A stretch of 64,000 nucleotides of DNA, from the NCBI GenBank assembly GCA_022113835.1, contig JAILWY010000016.1:3696501-3760500 (forward strand). Reading direction: 5' to 3'. Numbering within the stretch: the first letter of the stretch is position 1; each line of letters opens with the position of its first letter. The DNA comes from Atopsyche davidsoni (taxonomy: Eukaryota > Arthropoda > Insecta > Trichoptera > Hydrobiosidae). Shown piece by piece: positions 37,856 to 49,676 of the stretch. A program made the translations under genes and the position numbers. The notes under the pieces are model-generated. The model saw only the letters and a program-made list of their open reading frames with translations. It ran no database searches and had not been told where the DNA came from.

Positions 37856-38398
37856 GGGTCTAGGTCCCATAATGGACTGCCTCTCGTATCTGGTTGGCAC
37901 ACCAGAGGCAGTCCATTTAATTAATTTAATTGTCACTTTATTTTGCAATGTCGAAAGTTGATTTTTTTACAGAGTATTGAGAAAACTATAAATTATATTT
38001 ATCTATTTTTTATTATATAATTAACGTCCATTTTTAGGGTTAAATAAAATATTGAAGATTGGATAAAATGACGACTTTTCAAAACCAAAGTTTGTTAAAG
38101 TATTTTTTTTTTTTAATTTTTAAAATAAAAATCGCACAGGGTTTATATTTAATCTTTTAATTCCAATTTAAAAAAAGACTTTTGAATGTTTAGGACTCTT
38201 GGAAAAGGGACATGACGAATCTCCAAATTCCTACACTTCAATCGGAAAACACATATTTATAAGAAATAAAAATATATTTTGTTCGGAAGAAGAGATGTAT
38301 CAAACTTTTTGCATTTAATTTTTTTTTATTGGTGCAGTCAATTTTTCACAAAACGGACTAGAAAATGACCAAAAAACTCTATTATGGGACCTAGACCC
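37856..38398. mobile_element. piggyBac-type miniature element, intact ends
   Basis: Flanked by TTAA at 37852-37855 and 38399-38402. The termini are exact inverted repeats GGGTCTAGGTCCCATAAT. The subterminal hairpin GACTGCCTC...GAGGCAGTC lies at 37873-37915. It is 543 bp and non-coding. It sits 31 bp past the donor of exon A, in the intron. The exact TTAA duplication is the hallmark of piggyBac transposition; the family is otherwise unnamed by me. Confidence 0.9.
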
Positions 38399-38402
38399 TT
38401 AA

Positions 38403-38927
38403 TATTTCTACATCTTAAGAATTTTTTTATTTCTAAAAACATTTTCGCTACCAGAATTGTCTTACTGTTTATTTTTCTTAAAAAATATTACATATTATGA
38501 ATCATAGTGATGGATGATACAATACTGCAACGAATAACTGTATTCTAACATATAGACAGTTGTTCTATTCGTTTCTTTTACTGTCTCAAATTTAACAGTG
38601 TATTTATTCTCTACTGCTTCAGGCGTATGATAGTTTACTATTCAAGAATATGAAATAATAGCCAGGCAATATCTTCCAAGATGTCGTTAAAAAAACCGCC
38701 GAAAGTTCGCATAATCGATATTCTGCTGTAATTTTTGGTACACGATTAAGCGATCAAAGATAACAAGTTTTCTCTGCCCGAAACACGGGGCTATTAATAG
38801 CACTGCGTATAAATTACAACTCAAAACAAACATAGTGCTACAACAGGGACGTCGTGCTGTATTGATTTTTTTACCGCGGAGTTCAATCTTTACGGCGATC
38901 GCGTTTTTTATCGGAAGCAGCTTTCGC
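38403..38927. other. Non-coding intron
   Basis: No gene, RNA gene or repeat recognised. Confidence 0.5.
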
Positions 38928-39190
38928 CATTCTGCCCCGCCACGGATTCAGATAAATCAAACCCCCGGTGTACCTCATCTTCAAGACCTGTGGTTGCAAG
39001 TGTTATTGCTTTAAATTGCTGTAAACGGGGCAAGAGACAGCATATGACATTTTGCATATTCTTCTTCATCGAGTGCCTCTCCCCAGAGCGTTTAGCGACC
39101 ATTTCACCCCGCCGCAGATTCAGATAAATCAAACCCCCGGCTTGATCTTCAAGAGCTGTAGTTACAAGTGTTATTGCTTAAAATTAGCAC
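38928..39190. repeat. Two direct copies of a GC-richer sequence
   Basis: CATTCTGCCCCGCCACGG, then ATTCAGATAAATCAAACCCC and AAGTGTTATTGCTT, at 38928-39012 recurs at about 39101-39182 with CCGCCGCAGATTC. Between them GTGCCTCTCCCCAGAGCG resembles the R2 head. Confidence 0.7.
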
Positions 39191-39247
39191 ATTAAAAAAA
39201 TAACCAATTCAAATACTAACATTTCTTGTATATAGTTATTATATATT

Positions 39248-39425
39248 GTGCCTCTCCTCAGAGGAGGTTGGCGACGATTTCACTGAGCATATACTCGTGC
39301 TGAACCAGCGTTCATGGTTTTCTAAGTGGAAATAGTGTAGTGGGTCCCCGGGTCCTTCTACACCGCAGTTTTATTTTAAAAGGAAAAGTCTGTGTATTGC
39401 AGCTGCCCAAAAGCATGATTACAAA
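39248..39425 (+). repeat. Repeat R2 copy
   Basis: Starts GTGCCTCTCCTCAGAGGAGG and continues TTGGCGACGATTTCACTGAG, GTGGGTCCCCGGGTCCTTCT and CACCGCAGTTTTAT. Both flanks are AT-rich. It overlaps meaningless frames on both strands. Confidence 0.85.
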
Positions 39426-39667
39426 TCCTTTCCTTACAAAACTCTGGTTTTTAGATCTGATACTCTTTCTGCAGCAAGCTACACAAACAATAACAGGAGC
39501 CCCTTCCTCAACATGGTACTTCCAGAACACATCCCTCAACAATCATTCCAAGTCCACTGCTCCATTTCCGATCTTTTACATACGCCCAGGGTACAGAATG
39601 GCAGCCATTCACAAGCAACAGAATGGGGGAAGCGGGGAGGTTATTAAAATCTGAATTAATTTGACTC

Positions 39668-39722
39668 TTTAGCTCACTGGTTAGACCGAGAAATCCACGG
39701 TCTGATCCTCACCCTGACAGAT
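39668..39722 (+). repeat. tRNA-derived SINE-like remnant
   Basis: TAGCTCACTGG matches a Pol III A box, and GGTCTGATCC some 25 bases on resembles a B box. Stems are incomplete, so it is not a tRNA gene. Confidence 0.4.
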
Positions 39723-42345
39723 AAACTTATTTATTATTTTATTTTATGTATCAAATGATAGTTTATTTTGTATTCAGCTATCATAGTCACACTTTCTTCG
39801 ACAGTTGTGTCCCTCGATTAGCGGATGAAGTTTGGGTATCTCTTCTTTTACACAAATTTAATATCTCATTTGAAAATATTATAACTTATATTTGATTTCA
39901 GATCTAAATGAAATAAAAATATCTTTACTATCTAAAGAAACTGATTATTACACTATAATAGCTCAAAAATTCACTTTAATAGTAGTTCAGGAATGGCTAA
40001 TCTTCATTTTTTCAGATATACCTTAAGCGAGGTATTATTCCATTAGTACATTTTTCAATATAACTATAGGTGTATTATCTTTGTTTACACTTCCACATTG
40101 TTATCGGGATTTTCCAGTTTTAAATTTACGAAATCCCACAAGCTCCCTGAAAGGCTCCGAGCAATCTGTCGAAGCTTCGGGAATAATGTATCTCGGTGCG
40201 CCTGCGACTCGAGAGGCCCGAGAAGAATTCCAATTTAATCTAGGTATGATTTTCATACCGCAGAGTAGTTTTTGCCGCACAATCGGACCACCGTGAATCC
40301 ACAACCGAAGCACCTAAAAAATGGCTCCCTCTTAATTACTTCTAAACTGATTTATGATTCTGAAACCCACGTGTAGTGTGCTCTCGTATTGCAATTCTTA
40401 TGCAGGGTGTTCCGGAACTTCAAACACACAATCGCTGCTGTAATTATTTTTTAATTAAATATTTACGATGCAAAACTGAAATTAATTATAATTATCACAT
40501 GATTGCACTTTTATTTAAAAAAATATGTGTATTTTTGCAAATGCAAATACCAAATATACTCGACCCGCCAAGACGTCAAACGAACCAAAGAATTTCTGTC
40601 AAAAAAAAAACGTACCTACAATTTTTTTTATTGATTGAAATAATTATTATATTTTTATAAAATAATCTGTACTTACTATCTTTTGATTGAAAAATTTTAT
40701 TAAAAAAAAACTTTTTGTAAATTTTATTCGCCCGTTTCAAGAGTGGCCACAAACGCTGATACATCGTGCCCACGCTGCTGTACGCGCGTTATTAAAAACG
40801 AATTTTAGTAGCAGCTGATATTTCTCCAGGTAGTCGTTGTGGTTCATAATGACCCATATTTTGTGTTTAATTCGCCTCGCCTTGCTTTTGACAATCTGTA
40901 ATTAAGCACCGCGAGTGTAAGGCAAGAACGCGGTAACTCACCGCGCTAACGATTCTCTCGGTTATTTCAATTTCGACGGCGACCAAATAGATCCACTGAC
41001 TTGTTAAATAATACCATACCAACAATATTAAATATATTTCATAATCTAACAGCAATACAATAAACTATAATATAATGTATTTAAAAAATAAAATTTACGG
41101 AAATGCCTTTACTATATACGACAAACCCTGAAAGTTTAATTTTCGTTTTTGATAATGCTTAATGGATTTGTCAATATATTTTTGTAATGGTTTGTATTCA
41201 ATCATAAGACATTAAAATTAATAAAGTTAATATATTTTAGTATAATTAGATATTTTTTCGATAACAGCTCTAAATAATTATTTAGATATAATATTTTTTT
41301 GTGATAACGTAAAAAATACTAAAATATTTTATTTTAAAGCTTTTAGTTTTATAAATGCGTCCAAAAATGTTATATAGGTATTTTATTATTTGTGTATTTA
41401 TTTTCTTTATATTTAAAACTTGTGCAGCTACTGATATGATTAATATTAGAGAGAAAATCTTATTAACTGCAGTATATTTGTGTGTATTGAAAAACTATGA
41501 TAAAAAATATTTATATCTAAATACACAAATATCTAGTAAAATTGTAGATAGCTAGTAATTTAATAAAACGTTATCTTTTACGTTAGTTTTGAGACACTTT
41601 ATATGAAAAAAATAATAATAACAATTTAAAATCAATCTCTCTGAACTTGCATCGAGATCCATATTATGTAAAAATTATGTTCACTTACCCGAACGATATA
41701 AAATTATTTAATGTACTTATATCAAATCTGAGAGTCTATAACTCTTATTTGCTTTTTATTTATACCGTATGATTAATTTAATGCAAATAAAACGTCGCAA
41801 GGTGCCGTCTGCTTTTTAAATAAAGCGACGTAAAATATTTATGTCGGAAAAGAAATGTCATCACGCAGTTGGCCAATCTTTCCTACAAACAATATATTGA
41901 ATTTTATTACTACCTAAATAAATACCATAAAAAGCGTTGAATAAAGGTAACAATATATCGAATATAAAAATATACCAAATATAAAAGAAAAAACGAATTG
42001 TTTTTTTTCTTTGCTTTTGTATTTTTTTAATAGGCTCGCAAAGGTCATGGAAATAATTAGATATGATATATAATATTATATTGGATGAGAAACAGCTTAA
42101 TGAAACCAACTAATGTTATATCTATAGTATGTACACTATTCATTTTTATTTTATTATTGAATTTGTTGTTAAAAAAGCAGCTCCTGACTTCCGTGGTGTG
42201 AAACAACTACCGTCCAGCTGTTTATATTTCAAAGCCATGATATTCTTTTTCATCCACGATCCTAAAATATAACAAGTGATTTTACATTATCATCACGTTT
42301 TGTATAAATACAATTTAATAACTGCTTTTAATAATATTTTTACAG
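39723..42345. other. Non-coding intron
   Basis: AT-rich with GC-neutral unique patches at 40120-40310 and 40740-40990. Frames there lack motifs. No gene supported. Confidence 0.45.
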
Positions 42346-42440
42346 AAAGTACTTGGTGGAATTTTGAATATACTTTTGTGATTTTCCACATTTAATTTTT
42401 TTTGTGACTAGTTTCACCAACCTTTATAATTGTCATTTTT
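42346..42440 (-). repeat. Miniature element R1, degraded copy
   Basis: On the minus strand it carries TTCCACCAAGTACTTTCTGT, a GTGGAAAATCAC word and GGTTGGTGAAAC, in the order of the R1 family. Confidence 0.6.
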
Positions 42441-42597
42441 AAAATCACTCAGCAGCAATACGCAGACTTTTATTTATAAATAAATTCATTTTTTCAGATT
42501 TTTACGCAGTATTCATTAAACGCATTAACTATTATTTTTAATAGATTTTTCACAGTGTCTTTATAAAATAAGAAATACGTACAAATATTTAGGATTT

Positions 42598-43020
42598 TTT
42601 TTTTTAAATGCAAATCCATGACATAACAGTTGGTGGCCGTTTAATAGCAAAAACAAAACGAAATAAGATTTTTTAATATACGCTACTATCAGAAATTAAT
42701 AACAAAATATTTTTATAAGGAATGAATTATATAATAATGCTATTGGGCAGCAGTTATATGCAGACTTTTCCTTTGAATATAAAACTGCGGTGTAAAAGGA
42801 ACCGGGGACCCACTACACTATTGTTTATAATATTTTTGAATAAAATACTTGAGTGATTTTCGACATTTTTAAAATGTGGAAAATAACTCAAGTATTTTAT
42901 TCAAAAATATTAAAATAGAATTCCACCAAGTACTCTGTCAAAAATATTGAATTTCTTATTGTTTCTAAGGAAACCATGAATACCATACTCAGTGAGATGG
43001 TCTCCAACCTGAAAAAGAAG
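42598..43020 (-). repeat. Repeat R2 copy interrupted by a nested R1 element
   Basis: Reverse complement of the R2 copy at 46915-47216: TACGCTACTATCAGAAATTA, GACTTTTCC-TTGAATATAAA and CGGGGACCCACTACACTATT, then after the insertion TTTCTAAGGAAACCATGAAT and CTCAGTGAGATGGTCTCCAA. R2 is thus at least about 300 bp long. Confidence 0.85.
42827..42956. mobile_element. Nested R1 miniature element with 8-bp duplication
   Basis: TATTGTTT occurs at 42819-42826 and 42957-42964, and the flanking R2 sequence is otherwise continuous, so the empty site is known from other R2 copies. The insert starts ATAATATTTTTGAATAAA, contains a long perfect palindrome of AATACTTGAGTGATTTT, and ends CAAAAATATTGAAT. A second R1 with an 8-bp duplication lies at 25673. 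Confidence 0.85.
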
Positions 43021-44455
43021 AAAATCACTCAACTTTCATATACTCTGTTTGGACTATATTAATTATATATTTAATTTGAAAAAAAAATATTCAATAGCAT
43101 TCACAGCTCATTAAATGCAAAAACGCCTTCTAATACATTAAATAATATTCGTTTAGCAATATTTTACGGATTTTCGTGTTCAAGTGATTATTAAGAATTC
43201 CGGGCATACCTGGAGCTGTTGATAGACGGTCAGTATAAATAATTCCGAGCGGAATTTAGATCGATACATCAGCGGCTCGGGCAAGCTCGGCTCAGCTCAG
43301 CTGTCGGCCCAAACTAAATCTGTTCTGCCAATTTAATATTTTATGTCCTCCGAATCAATATGCACGGAATCCGCACTATAAAAAACGTTTATAGTAGGCT
43401 AAGAGTGCCTTTCCTACTTAGATTTAAATTATTGAATATTCATATTGACTTTTATCGAGTACTTTATTCGTGCGTAGTGATATATGACCACTACCTAGCA
43501 CTGCTGGTGTATCAACACAGTTACGTTTAGATTTTTATGTTTTTATGAATCACTGCATAAAAAATCAACGCCGGCTCAAAATAACATAGTTTTTTTTGCA
43601 CTGACTGTATCTAGGGCTGGCTTAGAATTGGTGCAGCATCTTGATATAAAATATTTATAGCTACCTTTCATGTTTAAAGATCGTGTTAAAGTCTATAAAC
43701 TCTGGAAACAAACTGAGATTAGTTTAACCCGCTATGGTTTAGCTAGAGCACATAATCGAAAACAACAGATGAGTACATGGCAAGCAGAACAAATAATAAC
43801 TTTATGTGTTATCTATTATATAGATACACTTACATCCAATATATATCAACAACAAAAAAATTAAACATATACTGTATTTTTGAATATCAATTAATTTATA
43901 CATAAAAATTCATTTTGTAGTTATCCTTTGCGTATGTCTTTAAATATTCAGTGTTTTTTCGTTACGTGCTGAAAAATGCATTGCACGCTAATGATAAATA
44001 CGCTAACACGAATAAAGTACTTGTGCTGAGTGTCTAACTAATACATTAAATAAAAATTATGATTTTAAGTATATAATATATTTAAAAAAACTAAAGAGTT
44101 TCAACACAAGTAAATTGCACATCTTTGTCGTTTATTTTGAAAAACTGAACATTAGCTGTACAAAAGGTATATTTGTATTAATAAATATACCATTATATAT
44201 ATATGTGTGTGAACAATGATGTGTAAGACTGCAGTGCAGTATTACTGGCATTGATGGGTGACAAGTATGGATAGGTGTAGCCATCGCCATCTTCGTACTG
44301 TAGATTGAAACACCTCGGCGGCGCAGGTGAGCGGCCGATCCTCTGCCTACTAATTTATCCAAAGCAGGTGAAAGTGAGTGTTTGATTTGCATGTTTGAAC
44401 AGTTTGGCCTAGAATCTACCGGTTTAGTTACAATCACTATATTCGCAGCAGTAGT
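43021..44455. other. Non-coding intron
   Basis: AT-rich, with unique GC-richer patches at 43200-43330 and 44220-44390. A 64-codon frame at 43670-43864 has no recognised motif. Confidence 0.45.
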
Positions 44456-44527
44456 GGCTCGTTGGTCTAGGGGTATGATTCTCGCTTTGGGTGCGAGAGG
44501 TCCCGGGTTCAAATCCCGGACGAGCCC
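44456..44527 (+). tRNA. tRNA-Pro (UGG) 1
   Basis: A 72-nt cloverleaf with acceptor GGCTCGT/ACGAGCC, anticodon stem CTCGC/GCGAG, loop TTTGGGT (anticodon UGG), T stem CCGGG/CCCGG with loop TTCAAAT and discriminator C. The internal A and B boxes are intact and GTCTTTTTT downstream is a good Pol III terminator. It is an isolated member followed by the type-2 spacer (GAAACTGCTAATTTTTTGCA) also seen after the genes at 54602 and 55873. Confidence 0.97.
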
Positions 44528-46292
44528 GTCTTTTTTGAAACTGCTAATTTTTTGCAGAATAATTATTGCAAGTCTCGTTGGTTATAATCGAAGCAAACAT
44601 ATAGAAGTTTCAATATTTATTTTGTAGAAAAAATTGTGGCTAAAAAAATAAGTAATCAGAACAATAATAACTGTGATAAATCAATAAATATGAAAACGTA
44701 CCAAATAGAATCAAGTAACTTCTTAATATGTAAAAATAAGGATTGAAACGTTAGCAGTAAACCCGAATATTTGCATATACACATTTTTCTTTTGAATTAA
44801 AATTTATCATTTTTTAATAAAAATATATTATTTTTTTATTGTGTCTTATTTACATAAATACCAATTAGCTTAAATGCCTACATAATTAAAATATAATTCT
44901 GTCAATTTAAATTCAATAAAAAAAACGCCTAAATATCTCAGCTCTAGTATTTCTCAGCTCGGCATAGAAACTTCAAACTGTATTCGGTTGATAAAAAAAA
45001 TCATAAAGTTGACCCGCTAAAGTGAATTATTTTTTTGTGGCAAGTGTTAAATTTTTAATCAGCCCTTTTTTTATTATCGGGGGGGGTAAGTGCTGCACTG
45101 GCCCCCTGTCCCGGGGTGCGACCCCCTCAAACTCAAACACATCCCTTAATAATCTTCCGTCTGATATTTTTGCTGAAAAACTCTTGCGAGTACACAAAGT
45201 TATGAAGTTGTAAAATTATTCCAAGTAGCAAAGAACTTTATAAGGAATTTTACAAAAACTAGGAAACAATGTGTTTTTTCAAGTAATTCAGTTTCATTTG
45301 CTTTTTGAACAGATTTTTTTATAATTCGGGAGTTTTTTTTTTTAAGAAAACTTTTTCTGTTCGCAAATTCCTCGGGGAAATTCTTTTGATATTTTTATAT
45401 TTAATTTTTGTCCATATTACATTGTCTCGGGGTTTTCATAGCAGTAATATTTTTCGTTCTTTAATGTAAAGCTGTTATCGAAACAAATACGTTTGTTGCG
45501 TCAAAGTGGTTTATTTTTGTAGCTGACCCAACACTGGTAGTCGTAAAATATTTTCTTTAACGTCTCCAGACATGTCAACGATAAGAATTCTTATTTTATA
45601 TAATATAAAAAATATATATTTTGACGTTATCTTCCAATCGATCGTTTTGGGCTCTTTAACTCCACAACTATTAAGGTTCATTGCTCTAATAAAAAAATCT
45701 TATATAATAAAATTTTACTTCTGAAGAAATTTCAGGGCGTCATCAATTTTGGTTTAATTAAGTCAATTAAAAAAACAAAGGCTGTTCCTTTAAAATTGAG
45801 AACCGAGCGAATTTTCAAAGAATTACTTTCTAATTTGTAAATATCATTTCGAAGAACAACTGACGAGTACTGGAGTTTTAGTATTAATCGATATTATAAT
45901 AATTTTAATATAAGTGTTTACTATAAATATCATAATTAATACAATATGCATGAACTTGCATTATTTAATAAAATTATTCATAAAATAGGCTAATAGTTTG
46001 CGTCATTCATACATGGAGTATTAAAAAATTACCATAATTAATAAATATGCAGGATGGCGTGTATTTTCTAAAATATATACATGAAAACCTACAATTAAAT
46101 AAACAACTAAATATAGATTTAAAAATATCGCCATCTATAGCCTTTTTGCTTTAGTAGCGTTGAATGCATTTCTAATCGCAAGTAAACGAACGATAGTCGT
46201 ATTTTTATTGCAAAATGTGAAATAGTCGATGAGTCAACTGATGCACTGCATTTTAATTTTGTTTGTATCCGCAATGAAAGAGGTTTTGTATC
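44528..46292. other. Non-coding intron
   Basis: AT-rich. A short GC-rich run at 45080-45130 may be retroelement debris. DNA at 46125-46290 (CGCCATCTATAG...) is related to flanks upstream of the tRNA genes at 49605 and 55201. Confidence 0.5.
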
Positions 46293-46364
46293 GGCTCGTT
46301 GGTCTAGGGGTATGATTCTCGCTTTGGGTGCGAGAGGTCCCGGGTTCAAATCCCGGACGAGCCC
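46293..46364 (+). tRNA. tRNA-Pro (UGG) 2
   Basis: Sequence identical to the gene at 44456. It is followed by the type-1 spacer and, exactly 224 bp later, by the next gene. Confidence 0.97.
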
Positions 46365-46516
46365 AAGGATCTTTTGCATTACTTTGGTTACATTTTGGCG
46401 ATAAGTTGACTAGATACGCGAGCCTGCCGATGATTTGTTGGCAATGCCAAACAATTTTTTTTGCTGATAAACAATTTTGCAACCGTTTTTACTGCGTTTT
46501 AATTTATTATTAGCAC

Positions 46517-46588
46517 GGCTCGTTGGTCTAGGGGTATGATTCTCGCTTTGGGTGCGAGAGGTCCCGGGTTCAAATCCCGGACGAGCCC
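46517..46588 (+). tRNA. tRNA-Pro (UGG) 3
   Basis: Identical gene, second of a 224-bp tandem pair. Leader TTATTATTAGCAC matches the leaders of the 54-56 kb array; the downstream spacer is different (TTCTTTTGCAAAACCC). Confidence 0.97.
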
Positions 46589-46914
46589 TTCTTTTGCAAA
46601 ACCCGGTTTATGTTGCAATATGCCAGTTTCGTAAAGCCGGTTACTTTTTATGACATCTGTACCCACGTAACCTGTATCAAAAAAAATCGAAATTTTACTG
46701 AATATAATGGTGAAAAAATACAAGCAAAAAACTATTATTCATTTTTCTTTTCAGTAATGTTAATAAGCTATATACACTTTTTTGGTAAATAAATAGTTTA
46801 GCTACAGTACCTTTATTATTATTATTTTTATTTAACAAAAGCAAACATTTTTTTTATTACCTTTAAAATTATTTTAGTAGTTGTTTTTTTTTTTTGCTTA
46901 ATCTCCTTCTTTAG

Positions 46915-47216
46915 GTGCCTCTCCTCAGAGGAGGTTGGAGACCATCTCACTGTGTATAGTGTTCGTGGTTTCCTTAGAAAGAATAGTGTTGTGGGTCCCC
47001 GGGTCTTTTTTCACCGCAGTTTTATATTCGAAGTAAATGTCAGCGTATTACTGCTGCTTAATAGCATTATGATATTATATAATATTTTTCTTACAAAACT
47101 ATATTTTTATTAATTTCTGATAGTAGCGTATATTAAAAAATCTTAATTCGTGTTGTTTTTGCTATTAAATGTCAACCAACTGTTATGATATGGATTTGCA
47201 TTTTAAAAAAATAATC
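46915..47216 (+). repeat. Repeat R2 copy, uninterrupted
   Basis: Head GTGCCTCTCCTCAGAGGAGG, then GGAGACCATCTCACTGTG, GTGGGTCCCCGGGTCTTT, TTCTGATAGTAGCGTATAT and ATGGATTTGCATTTTAAA. This copy shows the site empty where 42598-43020 has its insertion. Preceded by a pyrimidine-rich tract. Confidence 0.85.
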
Positions 47217-47432
47217 CAAATATTTCTTATTTTATGAAGGCATTGTAGAATATATTTGAAAGTATTTCATTAGTATGGAAAAGTCTACTAAAAATAATAG
47301 TTAATGTTTAATAAAAATTATTCAATCAATCAATTATATTTCAATTCAGTCCTACTAATAATCATCAATGGGGGGCTTTTCTGGGTGGTGTAAGTGTAAG
47401 CGTTTAGGGGTATAAACTCAGCTAGAAAAAAT

Positions 47433-47504
47433 GGGCTCGTCCGGGAATTGAACCCGGGACCTCTCGCACCCGAAGCGAAAATCATACCCCTAGACCAACG
47501 AGCC
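47433..47504 (-). tRNA. tRNA-Pro (CGG), with a wobble pair in the anticodon stem
   Basis: Minus-strand 72-nt cloverleaf, anticodon CGG in loop TTCGGGT. It matches the gene at 19695 except for C to T at the first base of the anticodon stem, turning a C-G pair into a U-G wobble. T loop is TTCAATT as in 19695. Probably functional, though scores may be lower. Confidence 0.93.
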
Positions 47505-48483
47505 GATGCAACAATACTAAATACATCAAATACTCTACAATAGATTAAGTTACTCGCGGTACAGTTAACAGCGTTTTAACAAGTAACTCACGATGTATCT
47601 GTCCTAATATAGATTTCACCGCGCACAACATTATCGACTGTGCGCTTTGGATTATTAATGCATTATGGATCGGACTTGCCTCACATCTAACGTTATAAAA
47701 GGTTTTTTTTCTATCTTTACAACATTATGATTAAATACAGGAACCTTACGTTTGCAATATTATTCATTCCAGACACGATTTAACTATAGAAACGCACTGA
47801 CGAATGTAAAAAAAACATTTTGTATTTAATGCCTTTTTATAATACAATTCATACTTTATGATACTCGTAGAATGCTTATCATTAAAAACCCCGGTATTTT
47901 ATATCAAATTCAATATGATTTAACCACACTAAAATACATGAGATAATAAAAATTCATTTTTAATTAATAACTTCTATTTTAATTTGATTTGTAATTTCAC
48001 GAAATTAAAATGTTTGAAAACTATTAAGACATCTACTATATTCACGTCACATAATATAATTTTTTTTTTTTCAGTTTAATGAATTGATATTTAAAATATG
48101 CTACAAATTGCCTGTAAACAAGTACCAGAATAATAAACTTTCACATGAGATAATATTTTCTATGGCAAAATTTCAATATAACGAATCAAGTATGTTGTTT
48201 TCATGAAATAATGTTCATACGAAATATTTTAAAATGCCTTAACTTATAAATAGCCTTATCTGAGTTGTCACTTTTCTTGGCCTTGAGCGACGCGATATTT
48301 TAATTACAGACACGACTAAATGGCAACTTCATTATTTGTATTCAATAGCAACGTACTATATTGTTTTTAAAAAATACTACTAAACGTTTTCTCAGTTTAC
48401 ACAGTATCGATCAAAGTTATTCTGAGAAGCAGCTACGAACAATTTCCTTCACCCCAATATGTCAAATTAGTGTTTCTCGGTAA
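47505..48483. other. Non-coding intron
   Basis: AT-rich; no gene seen. Confidence 0.5.
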
Positions 48484-48732
48484 CTATGTAAATAAGCTTC
48501 CTTGCGCGTTGCAGTTCCTTTCATCTTCAGGCAGATTCTCCACCAGGTCCTGCACTCTCAAGAAGTTGCCAATCTGTCGGGCCTGCTGTTTGTCCATTAG
48601 CGCCAGTAGCGACATGTGGCGCGAGGGGCACGGTGGGCGGAGTGGGGGGGGCGGCCAGGGGCGGAGTGGGGGGGGCGGCCAGGGGCGGAGTCCGCCCTCA
48701 GCCCCGGGCCAGGCATAACGCAAGCCTTCCAT
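48484..48732 (-). other. Unrecognised minus-strand coding-like frame of 82 codons
   Basis: The frame begins MEGLRYAWPGAEGG, has an in-frame repeat of LRPWPPPP encoded by a 24-bp DNA unit (48637-48660 and 48661-48684), and ends LMDKQQARQIGNFLRVQDLV, ENLPEDERNC, NAQGSLFT. The latter half from MSLLALMDKQQ looks like a genuine helical protein segment. No splice donor or acceptor is evident and I cannot name the family. It may be a captured exon, a small intronic gene, or chance in GC-rich DNA. Confidence 0.35.
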
Positions 48733-48762
48733 ACTGATTAACTATTTAACGATTTCATAATT

Positions 48763-48812
48763 CAGTGGCTAGCACGCTTGCTTGTCGATAATGAGGTCTC
48801 TACTTCGAATCC
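48763..48812 (+). repeat. tRNA-derived SINE-like remnant
   Basis: TGGCTAGCACGC resembles an A box, and ACTTCGAATCC a B box, followed by a T-rich tract. Stems are not complete. Confidence 0.4.
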
Positions 48813-48835
48813 GTATGAAACAATTTTTTTTTTTT

Positions 48836-49604
48836 ACCGTGTTTTAACTATTATTTTTTATGTTTAAAGAAAATAAAACTATTATTTTTGGTGCTGATTT
48901 CGTCTCCAAAATTACAAGGGTACAAACACAGCTGCAATCGCCATTTTTTTTTACAAAGCTTGCTTACCTACGTCATATGTCTCCTGAACGTGGAATAAAC
49001 GTTAAAATAACTAATGTTAAATACTTGTTTATTTTCACTGCATTATGAACAATATTTCGAAATCGAATTTCGGAAGAGTCTTCCGTAAAAATGAATCAAA
49101 TTTCAAGATTCTTTTAATTTGGTAAAATTACAATAGTTCTTATGGTTGTAATATGGTGTGTGGCTATCCCCTGATTGTGGGGCTTACAATGTGTGGCTTA
49201 GGTGGTAGCGTACATGTATTTCTTTGTTTTCCGAGCCGCCTAGCATTGAAGCGAGCTCTTGTCAACTGACAAACACGAGAACTCGCTGAGTATCATGTTG
49301 CATAAACAAGTAAATGTTCGTTTCCAATGACTACAAGGCTACATTGGAAATAATCTATAGATTTTATTAAATATCAACTCACTTTTAAACAACCGATACC
49401 GGACGCATTAAATATTGAAAATAAAATATTGCCATCTAGGTTTATCTTTATATATCAATATCACCTGATGAGTTTCTAATCAAAGTCCAGGTAAGCGTGC
49501 GATAAATAAAATGACTTCAACAGCGCCGAAGGAAAGTCTGATGATTCAGCTCAAAATTAACATTTTACACTCGTTTGTATAAACAACAGAACGATTTTTG
49601 TATC
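48836..49604. other. Non-coding intron with a dispersed-repeat fragment
   Basis: The segment at 49141-49210 (GTGTGGCTATCCCCTGATTG) matches the inverted-repeat arm of 1951-3655. DNA from 49430 to 49600 is related to the flanks upstream of the tRNA genes at 46293 and 55201. Confidence 0.5.
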
Positions 49605-49676
49605 GGCTCGTTGGTCTAGGGGTATGATTCTCGCTTTGGGTGCGAGAGGTCCCGGGTTCAAATCCCGGACGAGCCC
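49605..49676 (+). tRNA. tRNA-Pro (UGG) 4
   Basis: Identical to the gene at 44456. It shares leader TTTTTGTATC with the gene at 46293 (TTTTGTATC). CCCAATTTTTTC downstream supplies a terminator. Confidence 0.97.
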
